A stretch of DNA of 64,000 bases, from the IMG/VR virus record IMGVR_UViG_3300032308_001355, positions 1 through 64,000 of that record; one strand, written 5' to 3'. Under the pieces are notes generated by a model. That model was not told the DNA's origin, ran no database searches, and saw only the letters and a program-made list of their open reading frames with translations. The position numbers and the translations under genes are program-made. The stretch is from a virus. This document shows positions 30,192 to 38,832 of the stretch, one piece after another (the first letter of the stretch is position 1; the number at the start of each line of letters is the position of its first letter).

Positions 30192-30562
30192 TAAATGTGT
30201 CCAATGATTGTTGTCGGATTAAAGCCACCTGCTTGTACTTGTTTTGCTGGCATTGCTGGACCTGATGCTTGACCGCCTTGTCCTACAATTCCACGTCCCA
30301 TACCACTACCCGATTGTTGAATTGGGTATCCACAATCGTAACAACGTTTACGAGCCTCAGGAGTAGACCCACCGTAGTTACCGCTAGCACAATTAGGGCA
30401 ACGGTCTGGTTGAGGAGTCATCTGTTGTGATGGTGGGTACTGGGGCTGTTGTGGTTGAGCATATGTTGCTGGTTGTGGTTGTGCCATAGGAACTTGGGGC
30501 ATAAGTGGAGCTGTTTGTTGTGGCACGTTAAGTTTCCGCGCAAACCAATCTGCATTACTCAT
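30191..30562 (-). CDS. Pro/Gln-rich protein with zinc ribbon, 123 aa
   Basis: ATG 30562 (MSNADWF). A Pro/Gln-rich linker covers about residues 15-52, then a ribbon with CPNC and CYDC near 55-78 and a Gly-rich tail. Likely an adaptor with disordered arms; located between RecA and DNA polymerase, so an interaction with replication proteins is plausible. Confidence 0.6.
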   Translation of the reverse strand: MSNADWFARKLNVPQQTAPLMPQVPMAQPQPATYAQPQQPQYPPSQQMTPQPDRCPNCASGNYGGSTPEARKRCYDCGYPIQQSGSGMGRGIVGQGGQASGPAMPAKQVQAGGFNPTTIIGHI

Positions 30563-31028
30563 TATATTCACCATCCATATCTATACGTTGTAAATCTGAA
30601 GTTAAAGCTGTTATTTGAATTAAACCTAAAGCCGATGCTGTAGAAAAAGCACCAATAAGTGTTGATAAAGAAACTGATTTATACAAATTACCTATAATTT
30701 CAGCCATCTCTTCTAAGTCTTCTTCTTCTGTTATGTCATCTTTAGTAGCAGAGTATACGGCTATAGAAGATAAAACATTTGCTGCTATATCTGACATAGA
30801 ATCAATAAAAGGGACAAGTGGCTGAAGCTCAAGTAACCTAGAATCGCTATCTTGAACTTCTTTGCTATATCCTTCTTCACTAATTGGTGAAAGACCAATT
30901 AAATCGTCAACTTTATCTTCACCATGCCCAATATCGTGTATAAACCAACGTACCATAGTAGTAACTGGCACCTCGCTAGTAAATATTTCAAATTCTGGTT
31001 CTTGTTTTCGACGTTTAAACCAACCCAT
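30555..31028 (-). CDS. Hypothetical acidic helical protein, 157 aa
   Basis: ATG 31028 overlaps the polymerase stop (TAATG). N-terminal Trp-Phe-basic peptide, then acidic helices and a hydrophobic, Ser/Ala-rich C-terminal third (about 110-145) that could be a membrane-associated helix. No family recognised. Confidence 0.6.
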   Translation of the reverse strand: MGWFKRRKQEPEFEIFTSEVPVTTMVRWFIHDIGHGEDKVDDLIGLSPISEEGYSKEVQDSDSRLLELQPLVPFIDSMSDIAANVLSSIAVYSATKDDITEEEDLEEMAEIIGNLYKSVSLSTLIGAFSTASALGLIQITALTSDLQRIDMDGEYNE

Positions 31029-33007
31029 TACTTTGCATCTCCCCACTTTTGAACAATTTTTATGTCTGCTACAAGCGGGATTGGAAGTAAATTAATACCT
31101 TCCATAGCCTCACGAATGGCCTCACGCGTTTGTTCTACCAAAGAATCAGGGGCTACGGTTACAAGTTCATCGTGAACTGTGAGAATCAACTTAGACTCCT
31201 TTGGAAGAATATCATGGGCCCTAATCATAGCAAGTTTAATAATATCTGCAGCCGTACCTTGAATACGTGTATTAAAGGCTTGACGCTCAGAACTAGCGCG
31301 AAACTTAAGAACCCTTGAGTCAATATCTGGAAGATAGCGACGTCGATTCATAAGCGTTGTTACGTATCCTTTTTTACGGGCTACGCTAACCACGGTTGTT
31401 TTGTATTTTGAAACAGATGGGAACTTTTCAGAAAAATCATTTAATAACTTCTTGGCTTCTTGAACAGTGCAACCAATTTGATTTGAAATCTTCTCTGGCC
31501 CTACTCCGTATGCCATAGCCAATACTAATATCTTACCAGCTTTACGGTCTACTCCCATAGTGTTACCAACGGTTGTATAGATATCACCGCCATTTAAATA
31601 GTTATCCATCATAATTGGGTCTTTAGACATAGCTGCAATTACACGAGGCTCAATCTGCGAGTAGTCTGCAACAATAAGCTTGTACCCTTCAGGAGCAATA
31701 AATAAGTTACGAATGGCCTTTCCATGCGCAGTGTGAGGCGAGGGTACATTTTGTAAATTAGGATTACGACTAGAAAAACGACCAGTCTCCGCACCCCATT
31801 GAATAAAGTCTGCGTGTAATTTTCCATTAACTAGCATGCTCTCACGAGTTTCAATCTTTGATTTACCGTTAGTAGTTTTTACAACATCTCCACCTAAGTA
31901 CGGAACAACATAGGTTGTGTGAAGCTTATTTAAATCTGAATACGCAAGCATTGCCCCTACAAGTTCATCTTTGCTCCTCAAAGCCTCTAAAGCCTCAGAA
32001 CTAACGGAAAAGTCTTTGTAACTTAAAGCATCTTGCCCGTCCTGCTCCAACGTTTTTTTACCCGTTCCAGTTAACAAATCTGTTCGTAGACCACGACAGC
32101 CTTCTTCTTTTGGACCATACAAAATCCATTGTTTTTCACTCGTAGAGTTCATATTAAATACCTGACCAGCAATACGGTATACCTCAGATATCGTCTGTTC
32201 TAATTCTATCTCAAGCTGGTCGTTAAGTTCTTGAAGCGCTTTTGTATCAATGGCGGCTCCAGTCAATTTCATATCACATAAAACCTCTAACACGCCCATC
32301 TCTAAACCCATAACGTTAACTACATCAGATTCCTCTAGTTTTGGTTTGACAATCTTCCATAATAAAAACGTGTATTTAGCATCAAGATAAGCGTACTTAG
32401 CAACCTCGTCAAAAGAATAATCTTCAACTTTATGGCCAATACCTTTTTGCATACTAAAACCAAGCTCACGTTGTAAACAATCGTCTAATCCAAGCTTTCC
32501 ACGGTTTTTATTGTCATATAGAAAAGAAGCCATAAGAGTATCAAAATACGGTGCGCAAGGAACCTCTCCACCAAAATATTTTGCAACAGATGATAGGTCA
32601 AAACCTAAATTATGCCCAATCTTTAAGATATTTGAATTAAACATTAAAGGCTTAAGTGCTTTAAATACTTCACCTGGAAACAGCTGTTGAGGTGCAGATG
32701 AAAATATTTTTGTTGCTTTCTTATCATCACGTGAATAATCAAGTGGACGTGCTGGAAGACCCGCATCTACGCGTTTTTGTCCTTGTCCAGTCAAAGGGCG
32801 AATTAATTCTATAAAATCACCATTAGGATGCCCCATTGGAATAACATCACCGCGTCCATAAGTAGCAAGTGAAATCCACATTACTTCATTAACTGCTGGT
32901 ATCACACGATGTGTGCCAACAGTTTCTACGTCAAAAGCAAAAGCATCTTGTTTAAGATAGTACGCAACCATCTCGTCTAACTCTTCTTTAGTTGTAATTA
33001 TATTCAA
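31028..33007 (-). CDS. Family A DNA polymerase with 3'-5' exonuclease domain
   Basis: 659 residues. Exonuclease motif AFDVETVG places Asp26 and Glu28 near the N-terminus. The polymerase part shows motif A VADYSQIEPR near 445, the finger helix with KILVLAMAYGVG near 490, and motif C HDELV near 610. No 5' nuclease domain. It is the phage replicative polymerase, encoded among helicase, primase and RecA genes. Confidence 0.95.
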   Translation of the reverse strand: MNIITTKEELDEMVAYYLKQDAFAFDVETVGTHRVIPAVNEVMWISLATYGRGDVIPMGHPNGDFIELIRPLTGQGQKRVDAGLPARPLDYSRDDKKATKIFSSAPQQLFPGEVFKALKPLMFNSNILKIGHNLGFDLSSVAKYFGGEVPCAPYFDTLMASFLYDNKNRGKLGLDDCLQRELGFSMQKGIGHKVEDYSFDEVAKYAYLDAKYTFLLWKIVKPKLEESDVVNVMGLEMGVLEVLCDMKLTGAAIDTKALQELNDQLEIELEQTISEVYRIAGQVFNMNSTSEKQWILYGPKEEGCRGLRTDLLTGTGKKTLEQDGQDALSYKDFSVSSEALEALRSKDELVGAMLAYSDLNKLHTTYVVPYLGGDVVKTTNGKSKIETRESMLVNGKLHADFIQWGAETGRFSSRNPNLQNVPSPHTAHGKAIRNLFIAPEGYKLIVADYSQIEPRVIAAMSKDPIMMDNYLNGGDIYTTVGNTMGVDRKAGKILVLAMAYGVGPEKISNQIGCTVQEAKKLLNDFSEKFPSVSKYKTTVVSVARKKGYVTTLMNRRRYLPDIDSRVLKFRASSERQAFNTRIQGTAADIIKLAMIRAHDILPKESKLILTVHDELVTVAPDSLVEQTREAIREAMEGINLLPIPLVADIKIVQKWGDAK

Positions 33008-33030
33008 GTTATGCCCCTAATTAAAAGCCA

Positions 33031-33066
33031 GAGGGTCAGGAACAGGGGATAATTGCCCTGACCCTC
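33031..33066 (-). terminator. Hairpin between polymerase and upstream gene
   Basis: GAGGGTCAGG/CCTGACCCTC, 10 perfect pairs with a 16-base loop. On the leftward transcript it is followed by TGGCTTTTAATT, so partial termination is likely. Confidence 0.6.
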
Positions 33067-33081
33067 CAGCAACCTAGTTGA

Positions 33082-33747
33082 CTAGAGCAGTGAAGCTGCT
33101 ACGGCTTCAAGCTCTTCCCAAGTTGGTTCCTTGAGGTCAGAACTTGTAAATGGCTTGATGTCAGCAAGTGACTTCTCAATATTTTCAATGTCAGTCATTC
33201 CCCAGTCCTCTACGAGGTCACGGGCCTTGACTGCGTTAAGATGATACATAGTTGTTTGCATCTTTCCTGAACGTGAAATAGCCCAATAGTTTTTAGTTAA
33301 TGGGCCTTGAGGTGAAAACTCTGCTGCATGAAGCGCATCATATAAACGAGGGCTAGCAATAAGACGTTCACGACGTGGTCCTCCTGGAGCGCTCAAGTTA
33401 ATAACGCTAAAAGCGCGCTTGAGTTCTGGCTTGCTTCCCAATTTTGTACACAATGGGTCATTAGCACCCAATGAGATATATGCACGTTGACCACTAGTCT
33501 TCTGTGATAAGAAATGTTGCTTGTACACAGCAAATGGACCGTTGGGGTCAATAAACTTAATAATCTGTGGTGAATCACCAAACTTAAAATCTGTTGGGTA
33601 ATTCCCTGCTACTGACTTCTCTGCGGCATCCCAACCTGACTGGACTGCAGAACTTGTTGTTTGTGCTGGGCGCGCTGTAATTGGTTCGTCAATCATAGCG
33701 AACTCATCTGTTTCTGGTAGATATTCATCTGTACGGTTTACTGCCAT
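33082..33747 (-). CDS. Possible single-stranded DNA-binding protein, 221 aa
   Basis: ATG 33747 (MAVNRT) preferred, AAAGGATG upstream; the longer frame would start inside the MerR-like gene. The central part has a CTKLG region and alternating strands, with an acidic C-terminal tail ending in AVAASLL. Position next to the polymerase and the acidic tail recall phage SSB-like proteins of actinophages. Sequence alone does not prove it. Confidence 0.5.
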   Translation of the reverse strand: MAVNRTDEYLPETDEFAMIDEPITARPAQTTSSAVQSGWDAAEKSVAGNYPTDFKFGDSPQIIKFIDPNGPFAVYKQHFLSQKTSGQRAYISLGANDPLCTKLGSKPELKRAFSVINLSAPGGPRRERLIASPRLYDALHAAEFSPQGPLTKNYWAISRSGKMQTTMYHLNAVKARDLVEDWGMTDIENIEKSLADIKPFTSSDLKEPTWEELEAVAASLL

Positions 33748-33769
33748 TTTTATCATCCTTTTATAGTTA

Positions 33770-34237
33770 TCATTTGTTTTCAATTGCACGGATTTGACTC
33801 CATGCCTCGGCAATCTCAGTACTGAGTTGTCGGTGTAAGCCCCAGTCTATACGCTTTACATATAGAAGTCCAGCTTTATCAAACAACTCAATTACTTTTT
33901 CCACCATTGCCCTTGAATAAAGGCGCCTGCCTTGATGGTCATCCCCGTTAATATTTTTCTTAGCGGGAAGTCTATATGGTGCAACGGGTAGGTAGCCCTC
34001 TTTTAACCAAGCACGTATTGTTATAACAGGGCGACCTAGAGCCGAAGCAATTGCACCAATAGTAAAGAGTTCAATATCCGTACCGTTGGGCAATGTTGTT
34101 ATGCGGGGTCGCGAATCCCACTGAGTATCTGGAAACACCTCTTGTTTTGGTGCAACTTTTTCCTTGCGCTTTCGTTTACTTCCTGGATAGTAAGTATCTA
34201 GGTCAGAAAACGTTTTATCAATAAAGTCTTCACTCAT
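33770..34237 (-). CDS. MerR-like DNA-binding protein, 155 aa
   Basis: A winged-helix HTH is visible near residues 55-120: FTIGAIASALGRPVITIRAW is the recognition helix region and GRRLYSRAMVEKV the wing. A basic KRKRKEKV stretch precedes it. Small MerR-type phage proteins regulate transcription or act as excisionase-like DNA benders. Overlaps the SSB-like frame only if the latter's longer start is used. Confidence 0.75.
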   Translation of the reverse strand: MSEDFIDKTFSDLDTYYPGSKRKRKEKVAPKQEVFPDTQWDSRPRITTLPNGTDIELFTIGAIASALGRPVITIRAWLKEGYLPVAPYRLPAKKNINGDDHQGRRLYSRAMVEKVIELFDKAGLLYVKRIDWGLHRQLSTEIAEAWSQIRAIENK

Positions 34238-34239
34238 TT

Positions 34240-34347
34240 TTAGTTACAAGACCTACAGTCGCAAGTACCGCGTGTGCATGGACAAACCGCATCGGTAGGT
34301 AAATTTCCTGTACCGCTGCACCAATAACAATCTTTAACATTTTTCAT
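34240..34347 (-). CDS. DnaJ-type Cys-rich mini-protein, 35 aa
   Basis: Contains CYWCSGTGN near 7-15, a CxxCxGxG-type repeat, and then CPCTRGTCDCRSC. Seven Cys in 35 residues make zinc binding nearly certain if expressed. ATGA overlap with the upstream gene stop. Function unknown. Confidence 0.6.
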   Translation of the reverse strand: MKNVKDCYWCSGTGNLPTDAVCPCTRGTCDCRSCN

Positions 34348-34739
34348 TTAGCGTCCACCAAAAATGCAAAAGTTACTTTTGATGGGAACATAGCATCAAT
34401 GTCTTCTTCTGTTAAAAGACCTTCATAAAAAGCAGACATAATTGAACCCTCATCAAGAGTTGGAATCATTTTTATACATTTATCTTTAATTCCTTTAGAT
34501 GTAAGGATAGTTTCCGCAACATCCATATCTAATGATTTAGATACACGGCGTTGTTTGGTAAGGGTTACTTCACCTTTAAAATCATCTTCAATAACAAGCT
34601 TTTTATGACCGCGGTCATCAAAGTCTGCTTGGTCTACTTCTAGAAGAAGTTCTTCTTTTATTTGAACTGTGCGCTTTGTGAGTAAAGCGGCTTCATCCCT
34701 AAGAGCTAAGTACTGACGTACTTTTGACTTTATATCCAT
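34344..34739 (-). CDS. Hypothetical protein, 131 aa
   Basis: ATG 34739 (MDIKSK) has GGGGAGAACC upstream. The first 40 residues are a coiled-coil-like helix followed by a small alpha/beta domain with a LTKQRRVSKSLD basic strand. Similar small genes sit beside SNF2 helicases in phages, but no function is known. Confidence 0.6.
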   Translation of the reverse strand: MDIKSKVRQYLALRDEAALLTKRTVQIKEELLLEVDQADFDDRGHKKLVIEDDFKGEVTLTKQRRVSKSLDMDVAETILTSKGIKDKCIKMIPTLDEGSIMSAFYEGLLTEEDIDAMFPSKVTFAFLVDAK

Positions 34740-34778
34740 TTGGTTCTCCCCTGTTAGGGGCACCAATTTAGTGCTGGC

Positions 34779-34925
34779 CTACTCCTGTGTCAAATAGAGC
34801 TCTAGATGTTTAATTATGACGCTGGTCACTGTAACCTTCTCTAGGGCAGCTTTCTTCTGGACAGCCCCCCATAGGTCATCTGATACGCGGATAGTACGCG
34901 TAGGGGTTTTAGGCGCGTTAGGCAT
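34779..34925 (-). CDS. Ribbon-helix-helix (Arc/MetJ-like) protein, 48 aa
   Basis: TPTRTIRVSDDLW gives the RHH beta strand, followed by two helices (about 17-30 and 33-46) ending LELYLTQ. Typical size of a dimeric repressor or copy-number-type regulator. Starts eight bases before the helicase stop. A candidate for binding operator-like repeats in this genome. Confidence 0.75.
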   Translation of the reverse strand: MPNAPKTPTRTIRVSDDLWGAVQKKAALEKVTVTSVIIKHLELYLTQE

Positions 34926-34932
34926 TATATAA

Positions 34933-36522
34933 TTATACGACAGCTGATATAAGGAACTGCTTTAAACTGCCAATTGTAAGAGCTAATTCACCGTCCTTGT
35001 CTATTCCTTTACCGTCAATGACTGCGTCTGCTACTGCGGATTTTTGCTGCAAGGACTCCCACTGACGCTCTTCAATACTCCCACGTATAAGAATGTCAGC
35101 AATAACTATAGAGGGCCAGGTAGAAGAAGCGCGTTTGATACGTCCATTGCGCTGAACAGCTGTGCCAGAAGACCAAGGTAAGTCATAGTTTATTAGTAAG
35201 TTGGCTGCTGGTAGGTCTACGCCATAGCCTCCAGCGTCAGAACTAATTAATACGCGAATACTTGGGTTTTCATTAAAAGCAATTTTATTATCTTCTTTAG
35301 TCTTAGCATCTAAACGACCTGAGTATAAGCGACATTGGTCTGGGCCTAAAGCTTCAGCAATTTTATCAAGCATATCTACATATGTAGCAAAGATAACAAC
35401 CTTATTAAGGTCATTTTGTTCTAAAAAGTCTTTTACATATTGAATTAAATAATCAAGTTTAGGTGATGAGGTTAACTCTTCTAATGCCCCAGCTTGCACT
35501 AGCTCAGCAGCGTAAGCTGAACCCTCACCGTTCATAAGATGAAACTTGCGAGCGCTAGTAGTAAGCAAATCTGGGTGCGAACAAAGCATTTTGAGGCAGC
35601 CTATCTTAGACATAATTTTTCCACGCATTTCGTCCTCAGGCCCCCCAGAGCGACCCTCTTGACCGTAATGGGTAAGAATGTTAAAGCTTGCTCCAAAAAG
35701 ACTTTGAGCCTCTTCTAACTCCTCTACAAGGTCGTGCACAACCCTTGTATATAATTTAGAAGTTTTGCGGTCAAAATGAATCATTATAGGGTCTTGATGA
35801 ATAGTGGCTGGTAAATACGGAGCAACATCATCGTCTCTTTGTGATTTACGAACACTTGCTTCTTTCATTTTAGTGTGCAACGTTGGCAAATTTCTATAGT
35901 GTTTAACACCTCCCCATGAGTTTCGCACAATAAACGCTGAATCAAATATATCAAAACGACCAAGTACTGTTGGGTCTACAAATTGCATAATGCTATATAG
36001 CTCTTCTGGTTTTCCATTTTCAATTGGAGTACCAGTAAGCGCAAAACGGTAAGGGGTATGAAGTAAACGTTTTACGTGTTTAGAGCGCTTAGACCTAAAT
36101 GATTTTATAGCTGTTGCTTCGTCAAGTACTACAAATCCTCGTGGTAAGTCTTTGATGGAATCCCAGTCGTTAACAACTTGCTCGTAGTTAAGAATGATGT
36201 AATCAACCCCTGAATTCCTCCAGTCCATAGCTTCGGAGTATTGTGATGTTCTTTTCTTTGGCGTTCCATCAATAACCAAAGCTTTTGAAGTTCCATTTGT
36301 AAATTTCTCAATCTGATTAGCCCACTGATATTTAAGTGAAGATAAACAAATTATAAGACCTGGCTCTGTAACTTTGTTCTCATCCATCAAACGCTCTATA
36401 GCTGCAATTGTAATAACAGTCTTGCCAAGCCCTAAATCGTAAGCAACAAGCATTTTGGTTCGCTCGCACATACGGTCTACGGCTTCTGGTTGATAAGGTA
36501 GCAAAGTACCTTTAAAAGTCAT
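34933..36522 (-). CDS. SNF2-like superfamily 2 helicase
   Basis: 529 residues. Walker A YDLGLGKT at 28-35, DEAT box at 134-137, LTGTPIEN motif III near 175, and the C-terminal helicase motifs VIFATYVDML and QRNGRIKRAS with the arginine fingers. An ATP-driven DNA translocase that could remodel replication forks or remove bound proteins. Overlaps the dNMP kinase gene by four bases. Confidence 0.9.
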   Translation of the reverse strand: MTFKGTLLPYQPEAVDRMCERTKMLVAYDLGLGKTVITIAAIERLMDENKVTEPGLIICLSSLKYQWANQIEKFTNGTSKALVIDGTPKKRTSQYSEAMDWRNSGVDYIILNYEQVVNDWDSIKDLPRGFVVLDEATAIKSFRSKRSKHVKRLLHTPYRFALTGTPIENGKPEELYSIMQFVDPTVLGRFDIFDSAFIVRNSWGGVKHYRNLPTLHTKMKEASVRKSQRDDDVAPYLPATIHQDPIMIHFDRKTSKLYTRVVHDLVEELEEAQSLFGASFNILTHYGQEGRSGGPEDEMRGKIMSKIGCLKMLCSHPDLLTTSARKFHLMNGEGSAYAAELVQAGALEELTSSPKLDYLIQYVKDFLEQNDLNKVVIFATYVDMLDKIAEALGPDQCRLYSGRLDAKTKEDNKIAFNENPSIRVLISSDAGGYGVDLPAANLLINYDLPWSSGTAVQRNGRIKRASSTWPSIVIADILIRGSIEERQWESLQQKSAVADAVIDGKGIDKDGELALTIGSLKQFLISAVV

Positions 36523-37067
36523 ACAGGCAAGCCTACCAAACGACGTAAAACCAAAGCCTCTAGGTCTGCAATAGTTCCGTTGTTTACAAATATCTGGTCA
36601 ACAGGGTAACCATCTAGTTGAGTCTCTGATGTGTGAGAGTTAACGGGCTCAACCCCTAAACGTTTTATGCGCCATATCTGTGAGCCAGGATACCATTTTA
36701 TGTAATCAGCCTCATTTGTAAAACGTACGTCTGTAAACACCACGTTGTCTATGTTTTTATATCCACTAAGAGCTTGTTTAATCCAAAAGTCTTCTCCAAA
36801 CACTGTACGGGCGCCTACACCTGTAGTTTGAAGCAACTCACGTACAGTTTGATATTTTTTAGCTTCTTCCCAACCTACTTCATCAACAATAAGTTTAATG
36901 TAGTTAGGAGCAGTCTCATACAATAACTCACGAATTTTGTCAGCAAAAGCAATACGCCGATATCCGTAGTTATCTACAAGAATCTTTGCAACTGTATCTT
37001 TTCCAGACTGTGCATACCCAGTTAATCCAATAATCAAGGTATTTGCACGTACTTTCCAGTTAACCAT
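36519..37067 (-). CDS. Deoxynucleoside monophosphate kinase
   Basis: 182 residues in the long form. P-loop GYAQSGKDT near residue 17, a FADKIRELL stretch and TDVRFTNEADYI match the T4 gp1-type dNMP kinase. It converts dNMPs to dNDPs for phage DNA synthesis. Two starts compete: ATG 37067, which overlaps the protease gene by 34 bases, and TTG 37037, whose TTGA overlaps the protease stop. Neither has a clear binding site. Confidence 0.8.
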   Translation of the reverse strand: MVNWKVRANTLIIGLTGYAQSGKDTVAKILVDNYGYRRIAFADKIRELLYETAPNYIKLIVDEVGWEEAKKYQTVRELLQTTGVGARTVFGEDFWIKQALSGYKNIDNVVFTDVRFTNEADYIKWYPGSQIWRIKRLGVEPVNSHTSETQLDGYPVDQIFVNNGTIADLEALVLRRLVGLPV

Positions 37068-37918
37068 TCATTAGTTGCTGTGCTAGAAGATGTTGCTATT
37101 TTATTATAAGTGTCAGACCAAGTGCTTTGTAGATTTAAAACCCACCAAGCCGTCAAAGCGGCACTTGAGTTAGAGGTACCAACCATAAATTTAGTTTTAC
37201 CGTTTGGTTGAAGAGTAATCCAACGAGCATTTGCATAAAAACTTGTTTGGGTATTTCCATTACTGTACCTAGCAATATAAGGCTTAGCTGTTGGGTCATA
37301 TGGGCGCTTTTGAGACGTTGGGTCTGGATTGTCGGTAGCCCCTACTGAAACAACATCTGTCAGACAGGCAATTGAATCCATTGCAGACCTATTACCATCG
37401 TTACCAGAGGCTGCAATAACAGCCACATTATTTGCTTTTAATGATGCAACAACTTGAGTAGTTCCATCTGGAACTTTGCAACCATCAAATATTTTTCCCT
37501 GAGAAACGTTAACAGCAACTATGTTGTATTTAACACGGTTTACCGCAACCCAATCAAGAGCCAACTTAACTGCGTTATTAGAATAAATATAAGGATTACC
37601 TTTATCTGTAATACCTACAATACGAACGGGAATTAAACCTACTGATGGGTTTACTTTATTAATAATAGAAAGCATCTCTGTTCCATGCGTAAGGGTTGGG
37701 TTAGTTGTTACTCCAGTGTTAGACGCACCAGCGCCCTCCATAAAAGGCTTGCCATTGGGGCAGTTAGAGTATTCCAATATACATACCTCTGCCACAATAT
37801 TTGTAAATAATGCTGTGTTTACCCCAGAGTCAATAACAACTATTGACTTGGTTGGGTTTGCGTGAGCAGATGTAAGTGGTAGTAGTGAAAGTAATAATAC
37901 AAATATAAATTTTTTCAT
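37034..37918 (-). CDS. Secreted subtilisin-like (S8) serine protease
   Basis: 294 residues. The N-terminus MKKFIFVLLLSLLPLTSAHA is a clear Sec signal peptide. The catalytic triad is complete: Asp30 in VVIDSGV, His78 in THGTEM, and Ser249 in GTSNSSAA, with the oxyanion Asn173 in ASGNDGN. Mature size fits the subtilase core without a propeptide. Located in the replication operon between dNMP kinase and primase, an odd place for an exported enzyme. It may cleave host surface or competitor-phage proteins, or act at lysis. Signal peptide and triad are seen; the role is open. Confidence 0.9.
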   Translation of the reverse strand: MKKFIFVLLLSLLPLTSAHANPTKSIVVIDSGVNTALFTNIVAEVCILEYSNCPNGKPFMEGAGASNTGVTTNPTLTHGTEMLSIINKVNPSVGLIPVRIVGITDKGNPYIYSNNAVKLALDWVAVNRVKYNIVAVNVSQGKIFDGCKVPDGTTQVVASLKANNVAVIAASGNDGNRSAMDSIACLTDVVSVGATDNPDPTSQKRPYDPTAKPYIARYSNGNTQTSFYANARWITLQPNGKTKFMVGTSNSSAALTAWWVLNLQSTWSDTYNKIATSSSTATNEWLTGKYVQIP

Positions 37919-38832
37919 AATACGATATATCCCCTTGATATGTGTTTTGAGTTGTCTAATCCAAACCTTACCTCATCCAAGCTCATACCGCCAATATCTT
38001 TGACGTCTAAGCCGTTATAGTTAAAAAACCAAGCCTCCTTCTCCATATCCTTACACATGTTGTATAAGCTCATATTTGACTTATGACCAGCCTCATCGTT
38101 GTCCATAGCAAGGACTATTCGGTCCCCACCACGAATTAAATTAAACTGATGATTAGACACTAAAGCCCCGTAAGTTGCCACCCCACCAAGTATCCCTAAG
38201 GAAGCAAGCCTAATAACATCAAGAGGTGACTCTACAACAATCATGTCTCCAGACACATACTTATCATAACCAAATAAAGAATGGCTTTTTTGAATACCCG
38301 TAGGGTAGTTCCTAAAGTATCGTCGGTCATAACCTTTTTCTTGCCAACCTAAAAGTTTTCCTGTAGATGCCTCACGAATAGGTATAATCCAATTTTTATT
38401 ATGCCTATCCCAACAAAGCCCATAGTCACGCGCCGCGTTACTAGTTAACCCGCGAGATTTTAAAGCATCTGATGGTGGTTCTACAAATGCACTAAGCATT
38501 GATTCTGTTATGTATGTCTGCTCTTGAATCTTTGGTTGTTCACGTGTAGCTCGGTTAAACCTTGCAGATAACCCCTGTTCACTATCTAGCCATGACCTAG
38601 CGTCTATGTCACCCTGTTTATAATTGATAAGTGTGTAGAGGCTCCCTTTCCAACCGCAAGAAAAACAAATAAAAGCACCGCTGTCGGCATTGATGTAAAA
38701 AGAAGGGTTACGGTCTTTATGACCTGTACGTTCTTCGTGGGCTGGGCACTCAGCTTGAATCTCATAACCACGGTTTGAGTAGAACTCAACGCCTAAACGA
38801 GTTAAAGCGTCTTGCATTTCTTCAACGGTCAT
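37915..38832 (-). CDS. DnaG-like primase (zinc-binding and TOPRIM domains)
   Basis: 305 residues. Zinc site C29, H32, C56, C59 in the N-terminal domain, then a TOPRIM-like core with VVESPLDVIRL near 195 and AMDNDEAG near 238. It lacks a helicase domain; the separate DnaB gene follows. Makes primers for lagging strand synthesis. Overlaps neighbours by four bases on both sides. Confidence 0.9.
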   Translation of the reverse strand: MTVEEMQDALTRLGVEFYSNRGYEIQAECPAHEERTGHKDRNPSFYINADSGAFICFSCGWKGSLYTLINYKQGDIDARSWLDSEQGLSARFNRATREQPKIQEQTYITESMLSAFVEPPSDALKSRGLTSNAARDYGLCWDRHNKNWIIPIREASTGKLLGWQEKGYDRRYFRNYPTGIQKSHSLFGYDKYVSGDMIVVESPLDVIRLASLGILGGVATYGALVSNHQFNLIRGGDRIVLAMDNDEAGHKSNMSLYNMCKDMEKEAWFFNYNGLDVKDIGGMSLDEVRFGLDNSKHISRGYIVL

